Source: Bradyrhizobium sp. WSM1743
GTDB taxonomy: Bacteria > Pseudomonadota > Alphaproteobacteria > Rhizobiales > Xanthobacteraceae
Assembly: GCF_000473065.1 (NCBI RefSeq)
Contig: NZ_AXAZ01000058.1
Span: forward strand, 1-55,815
Direction: 5' to 3'
Length of the DNA stretch: 55,815 nucleotides
Numbering within the stretch: the stretch's first letter is position 1; each line of letters opens with the position of its first letter. The translations under genes and the position numbers were made by a program. The notes under the pieces were generated by a model. The model was not told where the DNA came from and made no database searches. It saw only the letters and a program-made list of their open reading frames with translations. This document shows positions 1-8,222 of this stretch, one piece after another.

Positions 1-2
1 CC

Positions 3-281
3 TACCACTCTTCCTCTCGTGCGATGCCAAGTCGGCTTCCGAAGCCGGATTATCCGGTCGAAGCGGCGGTGCGCCAGGTCCGCTCCAACGGCGAGATCAA
101 ATGGCGTGGCGAGCTCATCCACCTTTGCAGCGCTCTCGCTGGTGAAACAGTCGCCGTAGAGGAAACCGCCGATGGGCAATGGCAAGTGCGCTTCTTCAAC
201 GTGCCGATCGGCATCATCGATCAGAAAACATCGACGCTGCGGCGCTGCGCTAGCGCAGCGCCGCAGCGGACCGAACTATGA
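3..281 (+). CDS. IS481-family transposase, C-terminal end (cut by window edge)
   Basis: The reading frame is open from the first bases of the window and ends at TGA 279-281. The tail has the WRGELIHL and FFNVPIG segments typical of the end of IS481-type DDE transposases, after the integrase core. The rest of the gene lies outside the window, so whether the element is intact is unknown. An in-frame ATG at 24 exists but is internal to the protein. Immediately downstream are subterminal repeats that look like the element's right end. Confidence 0.75.
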   Translation, partial: YHSSSRAMPSRLPKPDYPVEAAVRQVRSNGEIKWRGELIHLCSALAGETVAVEETADGQWQVRFFNVPIGIIDQKTSTLRRCASAAPQRTEL

Positions 282-286
282 ACGAT

Positions 287-335
287 TGTTACCTATCCAT
301 CCGGGCTGTTTTGTTACCCTTCCATCCGCTGGACA
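287..335. repeat. Probable right end of the IS481-type element, tandem subterminal repeat
   Basis: Two copies of a motif starting TGTTACC and continuing to CCATCCG lie 25 bases apart, at 287-308 and 312-335. They sit directly after the transposase stop, where the terminal inverted repeat of an IS481 element is expected. The other end of the element is outside the window, so the exact boundary is inferred. Confidence 0.5.
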
Positions 336-357
336 AAGAGCGATGGCCTATTCTAAA

Positions 358-837
358 TCACGCATCCTTTCGCAGCGGCACGAAGGCCGTGGCGGTGATG
401 GAATAGACCTCTTCGCCGCGTTGGTTGGTGCCGGTGGTGCGGGCCGTCAGAATGCCCCAGCCAGGGCGCGAGGCGGAGGTGCGCTTGTCGATGACTTCGT
501 TGACGTAGGAGACGGTGTCTCCCGCAAGCACCGGCCTGATCCAGCGCAGGTCGCGAAAGCCCGGCGATGGGCCCCACACGGCAACCTCCTCGCCACGTGA
601 AGCGGCCTCGCGCGCCAGGCGCTGGCCGTCGGCGACAAGCAGGCTCATGCAGGCGGAGCCGACATGCCAGCCCGAGGCCGCGAGCCCGCCGAACAGTGAG
701 TTCTTGCCTTCCTCCTCGTCGAGGTGAAAGCGCTGCGGATCGAATTTGGCGGCGAATGTCTTGATGGACTCCGCCGTGAACGTATAGGTGCCGATCTCGC
801 GGCGCTGGCCGATCGCGATGTCTTCGAAGAATCGCAT
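358..837 (-). CDS. MaoC-like hotdog-fold dehydratase/hydratase (copy 1)
   Basis: The 159-residue protein starts at ATG 837, where it shares one base (TGATG) with the stop of the upstream paralogue, so the two are almost certainly co-translated. FDPQRFH places Asp33 and His38 with the five-residue spacing of the Asp/His dyad of R-specific enoyl-CoA hydratases. The length fits a single hotdog domain. The probable role is hydration or dehydration of an acyl-CoA thioester in the cytoplasm, possibly as a heterodimer with its neighbour; the substrate cannot be told from sequence. Confidence 0.88.
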   Translation of the reverse strand: MRFFEDIAIGQRREIGTYTFTAESIKTFAAKFDPQRFHLDEEEGKNSLFGGLAASGWHVGSACMSLLVADGQRLAREAASRGEEVAVWGPSPGFRDLRWIRPVLAGDTVSYVNEVIDKRTSASRPGWGILTARTTGTNQRGEEVYSITATAFVPLRKDA

Positions 838-1289
838 CAGACCGCTCCCTCGCGCCGCTTGATCAGGATCGGCGAGGTCATCTCGGCGAGCGCCTGCCCC
901 GCCGCATTGCGCACGGTGCATTTGAACTTGACGATGCCGAGCTCGGGACGGCTCTTCGAGGTGCGCGCCTCCACGACGTCGACGTCGAGCATGAGATCGT
1001 CGCCGGGCCGAAGTGGCGACAGCCAGCGCACCTCGTCGACGCCAGGAGATCCCAGTGACGCGGCGCGGGTGATAAAACCGTCGGCCATCATCCGCATCAT
1101 CAGCGAGCAGAGATGCCAGCCCGAGCCGGACAGGCCGCGCAGCATGCTTCTCGCCGCGGCCTCCTCGTCGAGGTGCATCGGCTGCGGATCGAACTCGGCG
1201 GCAAAGGCCAGAATCTCGTCGCGGGTGACATGGCGCGGGCCGAACGTTCCGAACCGGCCGGACGGGAAATCTTCGAAGGTCAGGGTCAT
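837..1289 (-). CDS. MaoC-like hotdog-fold dehydratase/hydratase (copy 2)
   Basis: The 150-residue protein starts MTLTFEDFP. The frame stays open upstream to 1481, but family alignment begins here. FDPQPMH gives Asp34 and His39, the same dyad spacing as the downstream paralogue, and the two proteins share the HLDEE and SGWH blocks. It is the first gene of a two-gene unit whose stop codon overlaps the start of the next gene. Tandem MaoC pairs often form heterodimers; that is inference here. Confidence 0.88.
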   Translation of the reverse strand: MTLTFEDFPSGRFGTFGPRHVTRDEILAFAAEFDPQPMHLDEEAAARSMLRGLSGSGWHLCSLMMRMMADGFITRAASLGSPGVDEVRWLSPLRPGDDLMLDVDVVEARTSKSRPELGIVKFKCTVRNAAGQALAEMTSPILIKRREGAV

Positions 1290-1471
1290 CTTGGGAAAGC
1301 TTTGCGGGAATGACAGATTGTGGCCGCACTTTGCGGCAATCTCAACCCGCCGGCCCGCATGGCTCGTGCTACATACGGGGTGGCCGCGGTGGTCTTGCGT
1401 CGGATCAGCCGAGGGCCAGGATCCATCGACGCGGCCCAAATTTGACGTCCCGATTTGCCCTGGGGAAAGCA

Positions 1472-1768
1472 ATGTTTTCATTCAGCGACCTGTTTCAATG
1501 GGACCGCTTCATCACGCCGACGATCATCAAGACCTTCTACTGGCTGGTGATCGCGCTGATCTGCCTGTTCGGCCTCTCCGGCATCTTCTCAGGCCTCGCT
1601 GCGATGGCGATCAGCCCGTTCGGTGGCTTCCTGGTGCTGCTGTCCTCGATCGCGAGCGTCGTCGTCGGCATCGTGTTCTCGCGCATCGTCGCGGAGCTGA
1701 TCCTGATCGTCTTCCGCATCAACGAGCATCTCGGCGCGATCAGGGACCAGGGCGGCGGGATGCGGTGA
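1472..1768 (+). CDS. DUF4282-type small membrane protein
   Basis: The 98-residue protein starts at ATG 1472 with a GGGGAAAG ribosome-binding site just upstream. It has two hydrophobic segments, about residues 19-40 and 46-75, joined by a short turn, and ends with a polar tail. This layout and the FRINEHL motif fit the DUF4282 family, whose function is unknown. It is transcribed away from the MaoC pair, so the two units share the 1290-1471 interval as a divergent promoter region. Confidence 0.75.
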   Translation: MFSFSDLFQWDRFITPTIIKTFYWLVIALICLFGLSGIFSGLAAMAISPFGGFLVLLSSIASVVVGIVFSRIVAELILIVFRINEHLGAIRDQGGGMR

Positions 1769-1774
1769 GGCCTC

Positions 1775-1914
1775 GTTTCCCGGACGCGGCGCGGCATGAA
1801 ATGACGCGACCCATGCGTCCATAGACGAAGCTTCTGGGCCCCGGCTCTGCAGCGGCACCGCACTGGACGATGCTTCGCATCGCCAGGGAAGCGCTGCGCT
1901 GCGTCAGGGGCACG
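1775..1914. repeat. Extragenic palindromic repeat, family A
   Basis: Intergenic sequence starting TTTCCCGGACGCGGCG, with an internal GGGCCCCGGCTCTG core and a degraded complementary end. Related copies lie at 7940-8110, 16083-16216 and 35115-35236. It sits between the convergent DUF4282 gene and ychF. Confidence 0.6.
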
Positions 1915-1925
1915 CAATCGGCCTC

Positions 1926-3023
1926 TTACGTATTGAACCTGAAATGCATCACGTCGCCGTCGGCGACGACGTATTCCTTGCCTTCGAGGCGGAGCTTGCC
2001 GGCGTCGCGCGCGCCGGCTTCGCCGCCGAGCGCCACGTAATCCTCATACGCGATCGTCTCGGCGCGAATAAAACCCTTCTCGAAATCGGTGTGGATCACG
2101 CCGGCCGCCGCCGGCGCCTTGGTGCCGCGATGGATGGTCCAGGCGCGCGCTTCCTTCGGGCCCACGGTGAAGTAGGTGATGAGGTCGAGCAGCGTGTAAC
2201 CGGCGCGGATCAGGCGATCGAGGCCGGCTTCCTCCAGGCCCAGCGTCTCCAGGAAATCCGCACGCTCTTCACGCGAGATCGTCGCGATCTCGGATTCGAT
2301 CTTGGCGGAGATGACGACGGCAACCGCGCCTTCCTTTGCAGCCTGCTCCTCGACCGCCTTGGAGAAGGCATTGCCGGTGGCCGCGGAGCCCTCTTCGACG
2401 TTGCAGACGTAAAGCACCGGCTTCGAAGACAAGAGGCCGAGCATGGAGAACGCGCGCTCCTCCTCGGCCTTGCGCTCGACGAGGCGCGCGGGCTTGCCCT
2501 CGCGCAGCAGCACCAAAGTGCGGTTGACGAGGTCGAGCTGCTCCTTGGCGTCCTTGTCGTTGCCCTTGGCCTTCTTAGTGAGGTTGTCGACGCGCTTTTC
2601 GAGGCTGTCGAGGTCGGCGAGCATCAGCTCGGTCTCGATGGTCTCGATGTCGGCGAGCGGGGCGATCTTGCCCTCGACATGGGTAATGTCGGAGTCTTCA
2701 AAGCAGCGCACCACATGCGCGATGGCGTCGACCTCGCGGATGTTGGCGAGGAACTGGTTGCCGAGGCCTTCGCCCTTGGAGGCGCCGCGTACGAGGCCGG
2801 CGATGTCGACGAAGGTCAGCCGGGTCGGGATGATCTGGCCCGACTTGGCGATGGCGGCGAGCTTCTCCAGCCGCGGATCCGGCACGGCGACCTCGCCGAC
2901 ATTCGGCTCGATGGTGCAGAACGGATAGTTCGCGGCCTGCGCCGCGGCCGTCTCGGTCAGCGCATTGAACAAGGTCGACTTGCCGACATTGGGCAATCCG
3001 ACGATCCCGCATTTGAATCCCAC
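1926..3023 (-). CDS. ychF: Ribosome-binding ATPase YchF (Obg/DRG family)
   Basis: The 365-residue protein begins with GTG 3023 (MGFKCGIVGLP), matching the usual YchF start and length. The P-loop is GLPNVGKST near residue 9, and DIAGLVRGASKGEG is switch II/G3. The base-recognition motif is CNVEE, the NxxE that gives YchF ATP preference in place of the GTPase NKxD. A C-terminal TGS-like domain ends in FRFNT. The protein binds ribosomes and is linked to translation and stress responses. It lies 5 bases downstream of pth, in an rplY-pth-ychF unit. Confidence 0.97.
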   Translation of the reverse strand: MGFKCGIVGLPNVGKSTLFNALTETAAAQAANYPFCTIEPNVGEVAVPDPRLEKLAAIAKSGQIIPTRLTFVDIAGLVRGASKGEGLGNQFLANIREVDAIAHVVRCFEDSDITHVEGKIAPLADIETIETELMLADLDSLEKRVDNLTKKAKGNDKDAKEQLDLVNRTLVLLREGKPARLVERKAEEERAFSMLGLLSSKPVLYVCNVEEGSAATGNAFSKAVEEQAAKEGAVAVVISAKIESEIATISREERADFLETLGLEEAGLDRLIRAGYTLLDLITYFTVGPKEARAWTIHRGTKAPAAAGVIHTDFEKGFIRAETIAYEDYVALGGEAGARDAGKLRLEGKEYVVADGDVMHFRFNT

Positions 3024-3028
3024 GAGCG

Positions 3029-3634
3029 TTATTCCTTGCCGTTCTCGTCCTTGGTCAAAAATCCCTTCGCCTGCATGGCGAGATGCACCCTGTTGGCGAA
3101 GGTCGCGTCCGTGCCTTTGGCAAGCAGCGCGGCGTGCTCTGCGACCGCGTCGCAGAGCGTCGCCACCCATTCGTTGTCGGCCTTGGCGAAGTCCGACAGC
3201 ACGTGGCCGTGCACCAGCTCCTTGACGCCGGGATGACCGATGCCGAGCCGAATCCGGCGATAGTCGTTGCCGATATGCGCCGAGATCGAGCGCAGGCCGT
3301 TATGGCCGGCGATGCCGCCGCCGATCTTCACCCGCACCTTGCCCGGCGGCAGCTCGATCTCGTCGTGGAACACGGTGACGTCGCCTTCGGCGATCTTGAA
3401 GAAGCCTGCCGCTTCCTGAACGCTGCGGCCGGACTCGTTCATGTAGGTCGTGGGCTTGAGCAGGATCACGCGCTCGGTGCCCAGCGAGCCCTCGGAGGTC
3501 TCGCCCTGAAAACGACGGCGCCATGGCGCAAAGCCATGACGCCGCGCGATCTCGTCAACGGCCATGAAGCCGATATTGTGCCGGTTACGTGCGTATTTCG
3601 CGCCGGGATTGCCGAGCCCAACAAAGAGTCGCAT
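3029..3634 (-). CDS. pth: Peptidyl-tRNA hydrolase
   Basis: The 201-residue enzyme releases peptides from tRNAs that dropped off the ribosome. Residues equivalent to the known active site are visible: Asn9 in GLGNPG, His19 in NRHNIG, Asp91 in FHDEIELP and Asn112 in GHNGLRS. Length is normal. It lies between rplY and ychF, all on the minus strand, and the order rplY-pth-ychF is common in alphaproteobacteria. Confidence 0.97.
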   Translation of the reverse strand: MRLFVGLGNPGAKYARNRHNIGFMAVDEIARRHGFAPWRRRFQGETSEGSLGTERVILLKPTTYMNESGRSVQEAAGFFKIAEGDVTVFHDEIELPPGKVRVKIGGGIAGHNGLRSISAHIGNDYRRIRLGIGHPGVKELVHGHVLSDFAKADNEWVATLCDAVAEHAALLAKGTDATFANRVHLAMQAKGFLTKDENGKE

Positions 3635-3692
3635 GACGCGGCGCGCCCCTCGCTCGGCGCGCGATCAAGGACCGCGCGCCAGCTTTGAGAGA

Positions 3693-4415
3693 TTACTTCT
3701 TCTTGTCGCCGCCGGCGGGAGCCTTGGCAGCCGCCGCCGGAGCAGCAGCACCCGCAGCCGGAGCAGCTGCAGCCGGAGCAGCAGCACCCGCGGCCGGAGC
3801 CGCACCACCCGCCGCAGCCGCAGCAGCAGCCTTCTGCTCTTCGGCGTAGCCGGACGGCGGCACGATGGTGACGAGGGTCGCGTCCTCGCGCGCCAGCGCC
3901 TTCACGCCGGCCGGCAGCTTGATATCCGACAGATGCAGCGAGTGACCGATCTCGAGCGCGCCGACATCGGCCTCGATGTATTGCGGGATGCTCTCGACGC
4001 CGCATTCGAGCTCGATCGCGTGGGCGACGATGTTGACGGTGCCACCGCGCTTCACGCCCGGCGAGCCTTCCGCCTTCACGACGTGCAAGGGAACGCTGAT
4101 GCGGATGGTGGCGCCTTCCCCTAGCCGCATGAAGTCGACATGGATCGGGAAGTCCTTGACCGGATCGAGGTGATAGTCGCGCGGAATCACGCGGTGCTTC
4201 TTGCCCTCGAGCTCGATGTCGACCAGCGTGGTCAGGAACCGGCCGGCAAGGATGCGCTGGCGCAGTTCACGATCCTCGATCGAGATCGTCAGCGGGGGCT
4301 GGTTGTTGCCGTAGATCACTCCGGGCACTCGCCCGGCGCGACGCTCAGCCCGGGCGGCCCCCTTGCCGCTCTTCGGACGTGCGGTCGCCTTCAATTCCTT
4401 GACGGTCGTCGCCAT
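3693..4415 (-). CDS. rplY: 50S ribosomal protein L25 (TL5/Ctc type)
   Basis: The 240-residue protein starts MATTVKELKATAR; an ATG eight codons upstream is less likely. The 5S-rRNA-binding L25 domain occupies about residues 1-95, followed by the TL5/Ctc beta domain to about 190. The last 45 residues are an Ala/Pro-rich low-complexity tail ending GGDKKK. Long tails of this kind are usual for L25 in this group. It is the first gene of the rplY-pth-ychF unit. Confidence 0.96.
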   Translation of the reverse strand: MATTVKELKATARPKSGKGAARAERRAGRVPGVIYGNNQPPLTISIEDRELRQRILAGRFLTTLVDIELEGKKHRVIPRDYHLDPVKDFPIHVDFMRLGEGATIRISVPLHVVKAEGSPGVKRGGTVNIVAHAIELECGVESIPQYIEADVGALEIGHSLHLSDIKLPAGVKALAREDATLVTIVPPSGYAEEQKAAAAAAAGGAAPAAGAAAPAAAAPAAGAAAPAAAAKAPAGGDKKK

Positions 4416-4565
4416 GTCGTTAAGTCCTTGTTTTTGCAAAAGTTAATGGGCCGCAGCGCGGCCCATGACATCGTCCGCAGCAAGCCTCCAGGGGTGCGGG
4501 GGCCGCGGACGTGGCGGGCTTTTACCCGGAAGATGCGGAAATGACAAGGAGAATGGGCCGGGTTC

Positions 4566-4728
4566 TTACCCTCCCCTGGAGGGGGAGGGTCGGCTCACAT
4601 TGAGCGTAGCGAAATGTGAGACGGGGTGGGGTGATCTCTCCCCACGGGCACTATTCGACGCGGAGAGACTGTCACCCCACCCCGCTCGCGCTACGCGCGA
4701 TCGACCCTCCCCCTCCAGGGGAGGGTAA
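4566..4728. repeat. Long palindromic intergenic repeat, family D, with perfect 27-bp arms
   Basis: Bases 4566-4592 are the exact reverse complement of 4702-4728. The interior carries further self-complementary blocks such as GGGGTGA with TCACCCC. The transcript would fold into a long hairpin. It occupies most of the gap between the rplY promoter region and the end of the ubiK-type gene. Related elements lie at 20327-20460 and 44941-45118. Confidence 0.85.
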
Positions 4729-4734
4729 GCAGCC

Positions 4735-4986
4735 CTAGCCCCCGAGCTTCGCCTCCAGCGCGGCAATCCGCGCCTTCAGCGCCTCGTTCTCTTCGCGCGC
4801 CAGGCGGGCCATGTCCTTGACCGCCTCGAATTCCTCGCGCTTGACGAGATCCATGTCGCGCAGGAATTTTTCGGCCTGGCTGCGCATCACGGTGTCGAAC
4901 TCGCGCTTGACGCCCTGGGCCGCGCCGGCGGCGTCGTTCATCAGGCGGCCGATCTCGTCGAAAAACCGGTTGCTGGTCTGGGTCAT
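4735..4986 (-). CDS. ubiK: UbiK-type accessory factor (BMFP domain)
   Basis: The 83-residue protein starts MTQTSNRFFDEIG at 4986. It is almost wholly helical: an amphipathic N-terminal helix, then a coiled coil from about residue 45 with the signature LAREENEALKARIAALEAKL. This matches the YqiC/UbiK family, trimeric membrane-associated proteins that assist ubiquinone synthesis in proteobacteria. It is divergent from lgt. The family assignment is firm; the ubiquinone role is known from enterobacteria. Confidence 0.85.
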   Translation of the reverse strand: MTQTSNRFFDEIGRLMNDAAGAAQGVKREFDTVMRSQAEKFLRDMDLVKREEFEAVKDMARLAREENEALKARIAALEAKLGG

Positions 4987-5183
4987 GGCGGCCTCCGATA
5001 AACTTTGCGCGAACTCTTGAAAGACAATGGCAATCCGATTGGGCCGGTTCAAGGGCGAAGCGGCGGTATCCTTGTCATGAACCGGTTTCCTTGCAATCGT
5101 ATTCAACGTCCCTGCATAAGAAGAATCACAGGGCGTCCGCTGGCGCTCGACCGCCGCGATCTCGCTTGGACATAGAAGGCGCG

Positions 5184-6029
5184 ATGCCCTTTCTGCTGAT
5201 CGACTTTCCCGCCTTCAAGCCGATCGCGATCGAGATCGGCCCGTTCGCGATCCGCTGGTACGCGCTCGCCTATATCTGTGGCATCGTGTTCGGCTGGCTC
5301 TACGCGCGCTCGCTGCTGAAGAAAGAGCGCCTGTGGAGCGGACCGGCGCCGATGTCGCTGGTGCAGATCGACGACTTCATCCTGTGGGTGACGCTCGGCA
5401 TCATCCTGGGCGGCCGCACCGGCTATGTGCTGTTCTACAATCTGCCCTTCTTCATCGATCATCCCGCCGCAATCTTCAGATTGTGGGAGGGCGGCATGTC
5501 GTTCCATGGCGGCTTCCTCGGCTGCGTTGTCGCGGTGATGTGGTTCGCCTACCGCAACGGCATCTCGATCCTGTCGCTCGGCGACATCACCACCGCAGTC
5601 GCCCCGGTCGGGCTCTTGCTTGGGCGGATCGCCAATTTCATCAACGGCGAATTGTGGGGCCGCGCCACCGACCCCAGCCTGCCCTGGGCGATGATCTTCC
5701 CCAACGATCCCACGCAGCTGCCGCGCCATCCGAGCCAGCTTTATGAAGCGGGCATGGAGGGCATCCTGCTGTTCACCATGCTCGCGATCATGATCCGCTT
5801 CGGCGCCTTGAGGCGCCCCGGCATGATCCTCGGCGCCTTCATCCTGATCTACGGCCTGACCCGGATCGCCGGCGAGCATTTCCGCGAACCTGACGCCCAG
5901 CTCGGTTTCCTCTGGGGCGGATTAACCATGGGCATGCTGTTGTCGATCCCGATGCTTATTGTCGGCCTCATACTTATTGTATGGGCAGTGAGGCGCGGTG
6001 CGCCGAAGCCGATCGAGGCCGTTCGTTAA
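5184..6029 (+). CDS. lgt: Prolipoprotein diacylglyceryl transferase
   Basis: The 281-residue inner-membrane enzyme transfers diacylglycerol from phosphatidylglycerol to the lipobox cysteine of prolipoproteins. It has about seven hydrophobic segments, the GGRTGYVLFYN and GGMSFHGG blocks and the Lgt signature GRIANFINGELWGR. The chosen ATG at 5184 fits the family start; the frame is open upstream to 5091. It is followed 21 bases later by a MidA-type methyltransferase gene. lspA, which acts next in the pathway, is at 40063. Confidence 0.97.
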   Translation: MPFLLIDFPAFKPIAIEIGPFAIRWYALAYICGIVFGWLYARSLLKKERLWSGPAPMSLVQIDDFILWVTLGIILGGRTGYVLFYNLPFFIDHPAAIFRLWEGGMSFHGGFLGCVVAVMWFAYRNGISILSLGDITTAVAPVGLLLGRIANFINGELWGRATDPSLPWAMIFPNDPTQLPRHPSQLYEAGMEGILLFTMLAIMIRFGALRRPGMILGAFILIYGLTRIAGEHFREPDAQLGFLWGGLTMGMLLSIPMLIVGLILIVWAVRRGAPKPIEAVR

Positions 6030-6050
6030 TTCATTTCAAGAAAGCACGCC

Positions 6051-7169
6051 GTGACCGACCAGCCGCTCCTCAACGAGATCAAGGCGTTGATCAAATCCTC
6101 AGGCCCGATGCCGGTCTGGCGGTACATGGAACTGTGCCTGATGCACCCGCGCTACGGCTATTACGTCTCGCGGGATCCTTTAGGGCGTGAAGGCGACTTC
6201 ACCACCGCGCCCGAGGTCAGCCAGATGTTCGGCGAGCTCCTGGGCCTGTGGACCGCCTCGGTGTGGAAGCAGATGGGCTCGCCGCAATTCTTGCGGCTGA
6301 TCGAGCTCGGCCCCGGCCGCGGCACCATGATGGCGGACGCGCTGCGCGCATTGCGCGTGCTGCCGCCGCTCTACCAGGCGCTTCACATCCACTTGGTCGA
6401 GGTCAATCCCGTCTTGCGCGAACGGCAGAGCGCGACGCTCGCCAACGTGCGCAACATCGCCTGGCACGACAGCATCGACGAGGTGCCGGAGGGCCCAAGC
6501 ATCATCCTCGCCAACGAATATTTCGACGTGCTGCCGATCCACCAGATGATCCGCCACGAGAACGGCTGGCACGAGCGCGTGATCGAGATCGATCCCAACG
6601 GCAAGCTTCAGTTCGGCGCAGCGCCGGAGCCGACGCCGCGCTTCGACGTGCTGCTGCCGCCCTTGGTGCGCGCCGCACCGATCGGCGCCGTGTTCGAGTG
6701 GCGGCCCGACGGCGAAATCATGAAGCTCGCCACGCGCGTGCGCGACCAGGACGGCGCGGCGCTCATCATCGACTACGGCCATCTGCGCAGCGACGCCGGC
6801 GACACCTTCCAGGCCATCGCGCGCCACACCTTCGCCGATCCCTTGAAGGCGCCGGGTCAGGCCGACGTCACCGCGCATGTCGACTTCCAGGCGCTGGCGC
6901 GCGCGGCCGAGGATGTCGGCGCCCGCGTGCACGGCCCGGTGACGCAAGGCGACTTCCTTAGGCGTATCGGCATCGACACCCGCGCCGCCGCCTTGATGCA
7001 GAAGGCGGCGCCGGAGGTGGCCACCGACATTTCGGTGGCGCTCAAGCGCCTGACCGATACCGGGCGTGGCGGCATGGGTTCGATGTTCAAGGTGCTCGGC
7101 ATCTCCGAACCCCGACTGTCGGGCCTTGCCGGCCTCAGCGATCTCGAACAGGCGGGAGAGGCCTCATGA
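6051..7169 (+). CDS. SAM-dependent methyltransferase, MidA/NDUFAF7 family
   Basis: The 372-residue protein starts at GTG 6051. It has GDFTTAPEVSQMFGE near residue 45, the SAM-binding ELGPGRGTMM near residue 85 and ILANEYFDVLPIHQ near residue 150, all marks of the COG1565 family. The mitochondrial relative NDUFAF7 methylates an arginine of a complex I subunit; a similar role in bacteria is plausible but not shown here. Its stop overlaps the start of pgeF by four bases (ATGA). Confidence 0.9.
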   Translation: MTDQPLLNEIKALIKSSGPMPVWRYMELCLMHPRYGYYVSRDPLGREGDFTTAPEVSQMFGELLGLWTASVWKQMGSPQFLRLIELGPGRGTMMADALRALRVLPPLYQALHIHLVEVNPVLRERQSATLANVRNIAWHDSIDEVPEGPSIILANEYFDVLPIHQMIRHENGWHERVIEIDPNGKLQFGAAPEPTPRFDVLLPPLVRAAPIGAVFEWRPDGEIMKLATRVRDQDGAALIIDYGHLRSDAGDTFQAIARHTFADPLKAPGQADVTAHVDFQALARAAEDVGARVHGPVTQGDFLRRIGIDTRAAALMQKAAPEVATDISVALKRLTDTGRGGMGSMFKVLGISEPRLSGLAGLSDLEQAGEAS

Positions 7170-7933
7170 CGCTTGCTTCGTCGCTGCTGTCCGCCGTGCC
7201 CGGCCTGCGCCATGCCTTCTTCACCCGCGAGGGCGGCGTTTCCGGCGGCATCTATGCCGCGCTGAACGGCGGGCTCGGATCCAACGACGATCAGGCCCTG
7301 GTCGCCGAGAACCGCCGCCGCATGGCCGAGCATGTCGGCGTCGCGCCCGAGCGCTTTCTCAGCCTGCACCAGACTCATTCGCCCGACGTGCTCGTGGCTG
7401 ATGCGCCGTGGCCGAGCGGCCCGCGGCCCAGGGGCGACGCGCTGGTGACGAAGACGCCGGGCATCGCACTCGGCGTCTCCACCGCCGATTGCGGCCCGGT
7501 GCTGTTCGTCGATCCCAATGCGCGCGTGATCGGCGGCGCGCATGCGGGCTGGAAGGGCGCGCTCACCGGCGTGCTGGAAGCGACGATCTCGGCGATGGAG
7601 AAGCTCGGTGCCACGCGCGGCGGCACCATCGCCGCGATCGGCCCGTTGATCCGCCAGGACAGCTACGAGGTCGGCAACGAGTTCGTCGCGCGCTTCATCG
7701 AAGCCGATGCGGACAACGCCATCTTCTTCATCCCCTCGGTGCGCGAGGGCCACGCGATGTTCGATCTTGCCGGCTTCATCCGCATGCGGCTGGAAGCCGC
7801 CGGCATCCTGATGATCGACGATCTCGGGCTCGACACCTATGCCGACGAGCGCTTCTTCAGCTATCGCCGCTCGGTGCATCGCAAGGAGCCGGATTACGGC
7901 CGCCACGTTCACGCGATCGCGCTCGAGGGGTGA
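7166..7933 (+). CDS. pgeF: Peptidoglycan editing factor PgeF (YfiH/laccase-domain family)
   Basis: The 255-residue protein keeps the metal/active-site set of the family: His71 in LHQTHS, Cys109 in STADCG and His126 in GAHAGWKG. In Escherichia coli the homologue removes wrongly incorporated L-serine from muropeptide precursors; relatives were also described as purine nucleoside phosphorylases or polyphenol oxidases. It is translationally coupled to the MidA-type methyltransferase by a 4-base overlap. Confidence 0.92.
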   Translation: MTLASSLLSAVPGLRHAFFTREGGVSGGIYAALNGGLGSNDDQALVAENRRRMAEHVGVAPERFLSLHQTHSPDVLVADAPWPSGPRPRGDALVTKTPGIALGVSTADCGPVLFVDPNARVIGGAHAGWKGALTGVLEATISAMEKLGATRGGTIAAIGPLIRQDSYEVGNEFVARFIEADADNAIFFIPSVREGHAMFDLAGFIRMRLEAAGILMIDDLGLDTYADERFFSYRRSVHRKEPDYGRHVHAIALEG

Positions 7934-7939
7934 GATCTC

Positions 7940-8110
7940 GTGCCCCGGACGCGGCGCAGCACGCAAGTGATGCGCCGCTGAGCCGGGGCCCATGGCTCTG
8001 CGATCTCGATCTCGGCGGCAATCTGGGTCCCGGCTCAGCGCAGCGGCACCATAGCGCGTCGAAGACGCGCTATGAACGCGCTTATGGCGCCGCAGCGCGT
8101 CCGGGACACG
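7940..8110. repeat. Extragenic palindromic repeat, family A
   Basis: Starts TGCCCCGGACGCGGCGCAGC and ends with the complementary GCGCGTCCGGGACACG, with GAGCCGGGGCCCAT and GTCCCGGCTCAGCG in the interior. It follows the pgeF stop and may also serve as a transcription end. Confidence 0.7.
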
Positions 8111-8222
8111 GCAAGCTTCCCTATGACGCAAACCAAGGTGACAACACACGATTCCCTTCGGGACCTGTTTGTGTCGCCGCCGCCCTAGACGTTAATGCGT
8201 TTTAACGATATCGCTGCCCCCA

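Noticed and set aside
724..1824. 366-codon plus-strand ORF across the MaoC gene and DUF4282 start
   Set aside because: It overlaps two well-supported genes in other frames and reads as low-complexity sequence.
1944..3236. 430-codon plus-strand ORF opposite ychF
   Set aside because: YchF is unmistakable on the minus strand with P-loop and NxxE motif; the plus ORF has no recognisable sequence.
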